Source: Ferruginibacter sp. (GTDB lineage Bacteria; Bacteroidota; Bacteroidia; Chitinophagales; Chitinophagaceae). Taken from it: a stretch of DNA of 60,559 nt. Location of the stretch: contig JAURWD010000083.1 of the NCBI GenBank assembly GCA_030655145.1, positions 1 through 60,559 on the forward strand. The letters are read 5' to 3'. The notes below the pieces were generated by a model. That model had not been told where the DNA came from, did not search any database, and saw nothing but the letters and a program-made list of their open reading frames with translations. Position numbers and translations under genes: made by a program. Shown in pieces: positions 56,693 to 60,559 of this stretch (position 1 is the first letter of the stretch; every line of letters begins with the position of its first letter).

Positions 56693-58339
56693 GTGAAGAA
56701 AACCCCCAATCCTGTGAAAAAATCTTTACTTATCCTGGTAATTCATGCCCTGTTTTCTGCGGCAATTGCCCAGCCTGCACCGCCTAAGCCAGCCTACAGC
56801 GATTCGCTCGGTGCCTTGATAGAACAAAAGAATCACATCATTACACCGGAAACAATCCTCAAGGTTGAAAACCTTGGGACTAATATCAATACCGTGCTCC
56901 CGGAATTGCGGCCGACCATTTCTGCTGATGGCAACCTCCTTTTTTTCATCTGCCAAAATCACCCCGAAAACACGCGGTACAACGAAGTGCCTAATTCGCA
57001 GGACATCTGGTTTTCCGCAAGGGACAGTTTCGGCAATTGGGGCGAGGCCATTCACCTCGGCTACCCGCTCAACACTTATTATTACAACGCGGTTTTTTGG
57101 ATCTCCCCGGACAATAACCGCATATTAATTCGCAATGCATTTATCAACGGTGATTATGCCGGCAACGGGATCAGTATGTGCCACTTGAAAAAGAATGGGT
57201 ATTGGAGCAAACCAGAAATGTTGCGCATCAACAATTACGGGAAGTATGACCGTGGAAGGCAAAACGGTGCAGTGATGGGCCACGACGGACAGACCTTATT
57301 GTTTTATATGACGGAAGAGGAAGGCGGGATGAACAACGACCTGTATGTAAGTTTTTTGGAAGATGGAGACATTTGGTCAGAGCCCAAAAGCCTGGGTAAA
57401 AAAATCAACCTCAAGAAATCAAATGAAACCACGCCCTACCTGGCACCAGATGGGGTAACCTTATACTTCAGTAGCAGTCGCCCGGGAGGACTTGGCCACA
57501 ACGACATCTGGATGACGCGGCGCCTCGACGATACCTGGCAAAAATGGAGTGAGCCGGTGAACCTGGGTAGTCCGATCAATACCGAAGACATGGATTCATT
57601 TTTTACCCTGGATGCGGGTGGCGAATATGCGTACATGAGTACGGAGTTAAAATCTTACGGGGAGAGTGATATCGTCCGAATTAAATTGCTGGAGCGGGAA
57701 AAGCCTGACCCGGTGATACTGGTTAGTGGCAACGTGTATAACAAAAAAACCAATCAGCCTTTAAGTGCCTCGCTGATCTACGAAACCCTGCCAGAAGGTG
57801 CGGTTGCAGGTAACGGTATTTCAAACCCGGATGACGGTGCGTTTAAGATCGTGTTGCCCTATGATAAAAACTACCTGATACGGGCAAACGCAGATCATTT
57901 TTTTGCGATCTCAGAAAACCTGAATCTTGATTCGCTCATCAAAGAAGGGCATAAAGAAATCCATAAGGACCTGTACCTGGTGCCGATCGAGATCGGGCAG
58001 GTTGTGCGGTTGAACAATGTTTATTTTGACTTTGATAAATGGGATCTGCGGCCGGAGTCGTTTGTTGAGCTGGACAGGGTAGTGAAAATGCTGGCAGAAA
58101 ATCCGGCAGTCGAAATTGAAATGAGTGCGCATACGGATAGCCGCGGGTCGGATGAATATAACATCAAGCTGAGTGCTAACCGGGCTAAGTCAGTGATGGA
58201 TTATATTATTTCGAAAGGCATTGCAGCAACCCGAATCATCTCTGAAGGTTATGGAGAAACCAAGCCGGTAGTGCCGAATGATACCGATGAAAATCGCCAG
58301 TTGAACCGTAGGGTTGAGTTTACGATCCTGAAGAATTAA
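56693..58339 (+). CDS. OmpA family protein with PD40/WD40-like beta-propeller
   Basis: ELRPTISADGNLLFFICQN, TPYLAPDGVTLYFSSSRPGGLGHNDIWMT; OmpA C-terminus MSAHTDSRGSDEYNIKLSANRAKSVMDYI; GTG start, alternative GTG at 56714. Confidence 0.92.
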   Translation: MKKTPNPVKKSLLILVIHALFSAAIAQPAPPKPAYSDSLGALIEQKNHIITPETILKVENLGTNINTVLPELRPTISADGNLLFFICQNHPENTRYNEVPNSQDIWFSARDSFGNWGEAIHLGYPLNTYYYNAVFWISPDNNRILIRNAFINGDYAGNGISMCHLKKNGYWSKPEMLRINNYGKYDRGRQNGAVMGHDGQTLLFYMTEEEGGMNNDLYVSFLEDGDIWSEPKSLGKKINLKKSNETTPYLAPDGVTLYFSSSRPGGLGHNDIWMTRRLDDTWQKWSEPVNLGSPINTEDMDSFFTLDAGGEYAYMSTELKSYGESDIVRIKLLEREKPDPVILVSGNVYNKKTNQPLSASLIYETLPEGAVAGNGISNPDDGAFKIVLPYDKNYLIRANADHFFAISENLNLDSLIKEGHKEIHKDLYLVPIEIGQVVRLNNVYFDFDKWDLRPESFVELDRVVKMLAENPAVEIEMSAHTDSRGSDEYNIKLSANRAKSVMDYIISKGIAATRIISEGYGETKPVVPNDTDENRQLNRRVEFTILKN

Positions 58340-58359
58340 TATAAGTAAAAAATGTAGGA

Positions 58360-58396
58360 TAATAAAAAAAGGGGCTGATTCCAGTCCCTTTTTTTA
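58360..58396. terminator. Bidirectional terminator between convergent OmpA and serine hydrolase genes
   Basis: AAAAAAAGGGGCTG-ATTC-CAGTCCCTTTTTTT. Confidence 0.8.
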
Positions 58397-58441
58397 TTTA
58401 ATGCAATTGATCTGACACCCACGAGGGGTTGATTCAACATC

Positions 58442-59719
58442 TTAATCGTTCAAAGCCTGGTAAACCAGTGCCCGGAATTTCTCCACAACATCGCCGTGGC
58501 TGCCGCCTTGTAACTGGCGATAAAATAGCAAGACCATTTTTTCTTTGGGATCGACCCAATAGCTGGTGGCAAATGCGCCACCCCAGCTAAATGTTCCTTC
58601 CTGTGCGGGAGTGCGGGCACTGCCTCTTTCGGTTACCACCTGGAAGCCAAGACCAAACTTGTCATTACCCAAAGAAATATCACCAACCTGGTTCATCGTC
58701 ATCATGCGCACAGTATTGCGGCCGAGCAGGCGTTGACCGTTGTAGGTACCACCATTGAGTAACATCTGTAAAAACACGCCGTAATCATAGACGGTAGAAG
58801 AAAGGCCCGCCCCCCCCGAATAGTAATCAGATTTCATCAACGGGTAGTCTGCCATGGCTGGTCCGTTGAGCATGCGGGCATCTGCTTTTTGCAGTTTGCC
58901 CAATGAATCTTCACGATATAAAGTCACGAGGCGTTTGCTTTTTTCAGCCGGCACCTGGAAGTACGTATCCTTCATACCAAGCGGTTGAAAAATACGTGTG
59001 CGAAAAAATGCGTCGAGGTTGGTTCCGGAGATTACTTCAACTAAGCAGCCGAGGAGATCAGTGTTTAGGCCGTAGGTGAATTTTTCACCGGGCTGGTGCA
59101 TCAATGGAAGTTTGCCCAGCCTGGTCATGGCATCAAGCAATTTATCTCCCTGTACCCCGATCCCAACGGGAATGTTATTTTTAGCGTAGATCGCGTTGGC
59201 CTCTTTGGAGCCGATCATCGCATAGCCGAGGCCGGAAGTGTGGGTCAGTAATTCACGGATCGTGATCTCTTTTTTAGCCGGTACGGTCGTGTACGTTGTA
59301 TCTGCTGCGGTGAATTTGTCCAACACGGTTTGTTTGCCGAAAGCTGGAATGTATTTCGAGACGGGGTCGTCGAGTAACAATTTACCATCATCAAACAACA
59401 TCATGATGGCGACACTGGTGATGGCCTTTGTTTGCGACGCGATGCGAAAGATATCATCTTTTCTAACCGGGGTTTTCGAAGCCAGGTCATTGTAACCCAC
59501 GCCTTTGTAATAAGCGATCTTGCCATTGCGGATCACCAGGGCTGCGGCGCCATTCATCCATTCTTTTTCCGCCCATTCGTTCAGGGCTTTATCAAGTTTT
59601 TGAAGTCGCTGACCGGAGAAGCCCGCGGCCTCCGGCGTTGAGGCCGGCTGCACTTGTTGTGCGGATAGTAGAACGGTTTGTAGCAGCACAGCCGAAAAAA
59701 GCAGGCAATGTTTAAGCAT
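58442..59719 (-). CDS. Serine hydrolase (beta-lactamase family / EstB-like), exported
   Basis: RIASQTKAITS (SxxK), FTYGLNTDLLG, FSWGGAFATSYWVDP. Confidence 0.92.
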   Translation of the reverse strand: MLKHCLLFSAVLLQTVLLSAQQVQPASTPEAAGFSGQRLQKLDKALNEWAEKEWMNGAAALVIRNGKIAYYKGVGYNDLASKTPVRKDDIFRIASQTKAITSVAIMMLFDDGKLLLDDPVSKYIPAFGKQTVLDKFTAADTTYTTVPAKKEITIRELLTHTSGLGYAMIGSKEANAIYAKNNIPVGIGVQGDKLLDAMTRLGKLPLMHQPGEKFTYGLNTDLLGCLVEVISGTNLDAFFRTRIFQPLGMKDTYFQVPAEKSKRLVTLYREDSLGKLQKADARMLNGPAMADYPLMKSDYYSGGAGLSSTVYDYGVFLQMLLNGGTYNGQRLLGRNTVRMMTMNQVGDISLGNDKFGLGFQVVTERGSARTPAQEGTFSWGGAFATSYWVDPKEKMVLLFYRQLQGGSHGDVVEKFRALVYQALND

Positions 59720-59826
59720 AAATTTAATATTAATGTTTGATGAGAAGCTGGATGTGTATGGTTGGGAAATCTCAGCGATTTTAAAAGTGAAGTAATTTAC
59801 TGCTCTTTCAAATATGCTGCGAATAA

Positions 59827-60559
59827 TTAGTTAGAACCAAGCAAGATACTGTTACCACGTAAGGTTTTACCTGGGCGGGCACCGGTATGTTTACCTGTTT
59901 CCACCACAATTTCACCGTTGACGACCACCGTAGAAAAGCCGGTTGAATATTGATGCGGCTTTTCAAAGGTTGATTGATCAGTGACAGTCGCGGGATCGAA
60001 AATGAGGATATCGGCCGCAAAGCCTTCCTTCAATAAACCCCGATCTTTCAATTGAAACTTTTGTGCAGGCAATGAGGTCATCCTGCGAATGGCTTCCTCA
60101 AGCGGTATTACTTTTTCAACCCGGACATATTTTGACAATACCCGGGCATTTGTGCCATAACCCCGCGGGTGTGGTACGCCGCTTCCGTACTCACGGATAC
60201 TTGCATCTGAAGCAAACATATTGAATGGGTATTGCATGATCCGTTTAACATCCTCCTCGCTCATCCCATGAAATACCATCCCTGCCCCACCCTGTTGCAT
60301 CAACTGGAGAATGGTTGCTGCTTCTGCTGCAGCTTTATGTTTCCGGCCTTTTAACAGGTTGATGGCCTCAATACTTTTTCCATTCAGTGTTGTATCGGCT
60401 TTGTGGTAGGTGACTACGGCGTAACTAAAGTGTTTCAATTTCCGGTTCTTAAGCTTTTTCAGCATCCGGTCAATTACTTGTTTTTTTATAGCTGGGTTAA
60501 TCAACCGGGCATTGATAGAATCCTGGCCGTCGGCAAGAATTTCTTCAGGCACGAGCGTG
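59827..60559 (-). CDS. N-acyl-D-amino-acid deacylase-type amidohydrolase, N-terminus beyond window
   Basis: FASDASIREYGSGVPHPRGYGTNARVLSKYVRVEKVIPLEEAIRRMTSLPAQKFQLKDRGLLKEGFAADILIFDP; frame stays open to the window edge. Confidence 0.88.
   Translation of the reverse strand, partial: TLVPEEILADGQDSINARLINPAIKKQVIDRMLKKLKNRKLKHFSYAVVTYHKADTTLNGKSIEAINLLKGRKHKAAAEAATILQLMQQGGAGMVFHGMSEEDVKRIMQYPFNMFASDASIREYGSGVPHPRGYGTNARVLSKYVRVEKVIPLEEAIRRMTSLPAQKFQLKDRGLLKEGFAADILIFDPATVTDQSTFEKPHQYSTGFSTVVVNGEIVVETGKHTGARPGKTLRGNSILLGSN

Noticed and set aside
1-60559. tRNA, rRNA, CRISPR arrays, IS elements, prophage, toxin-antitoxin or known defence modules
   Set aside because: Scanned by eye for GTTCGA-type T-loops, regular spaced repeats, transposase or integrase motifs; none convincing. 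The holin-family membrane protein at 6333 is a common chromosomal gene and has no phage neighbours

Overview
The 60.6 kb window looks like Bacteroidota (Chitinophagaceae-like) chromosome. The basis is SusC/SusD, TonB receptors, a fused E1 alpha/beta 2-oxoacid dehydrogenase, MqnC, and several TAnnTTTG-type -7 elements. I call about 47 CDSs, the first and last running off the window edges, plus many hairpin terminators between genes. I saw no rRNA, tRNA, CRISPR array, transposase, integrase or phage module. The content is mostly ordinary: peptidases, serine hydrolases, transporters, a SusCD pair and OmpA proteins. The parts most worth a second look are: (a) a BlaI-type repressor plus M56 (BlaR1-like) membrane peptidase whose C-terminus is a long, nearly uninterrupted heptad-repeat coiled coil instead of a penicillin-sensor domain, with a palindrome embedded in its own promoter; (b) a pentameric ligand-gated ion channel homologue beside a mono-haem c-type cytochrome lipoprotein; (c) a Nudix-fold regulator with a degenerate Nudix box, divergent from a carboxylesterase across a perfect 11-5-11 inverted repeat; (d) an intergenic GGGCTWTCCGCTGC direct-repeat element; (e) a histone-H1-like KKAAP-repeat protein; (f) an unknown-family protein overlapping a KTSC protein; and (g) several unannotated short open frames between genes. 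All family calls come from reading motifs in the translations. No database search was run.
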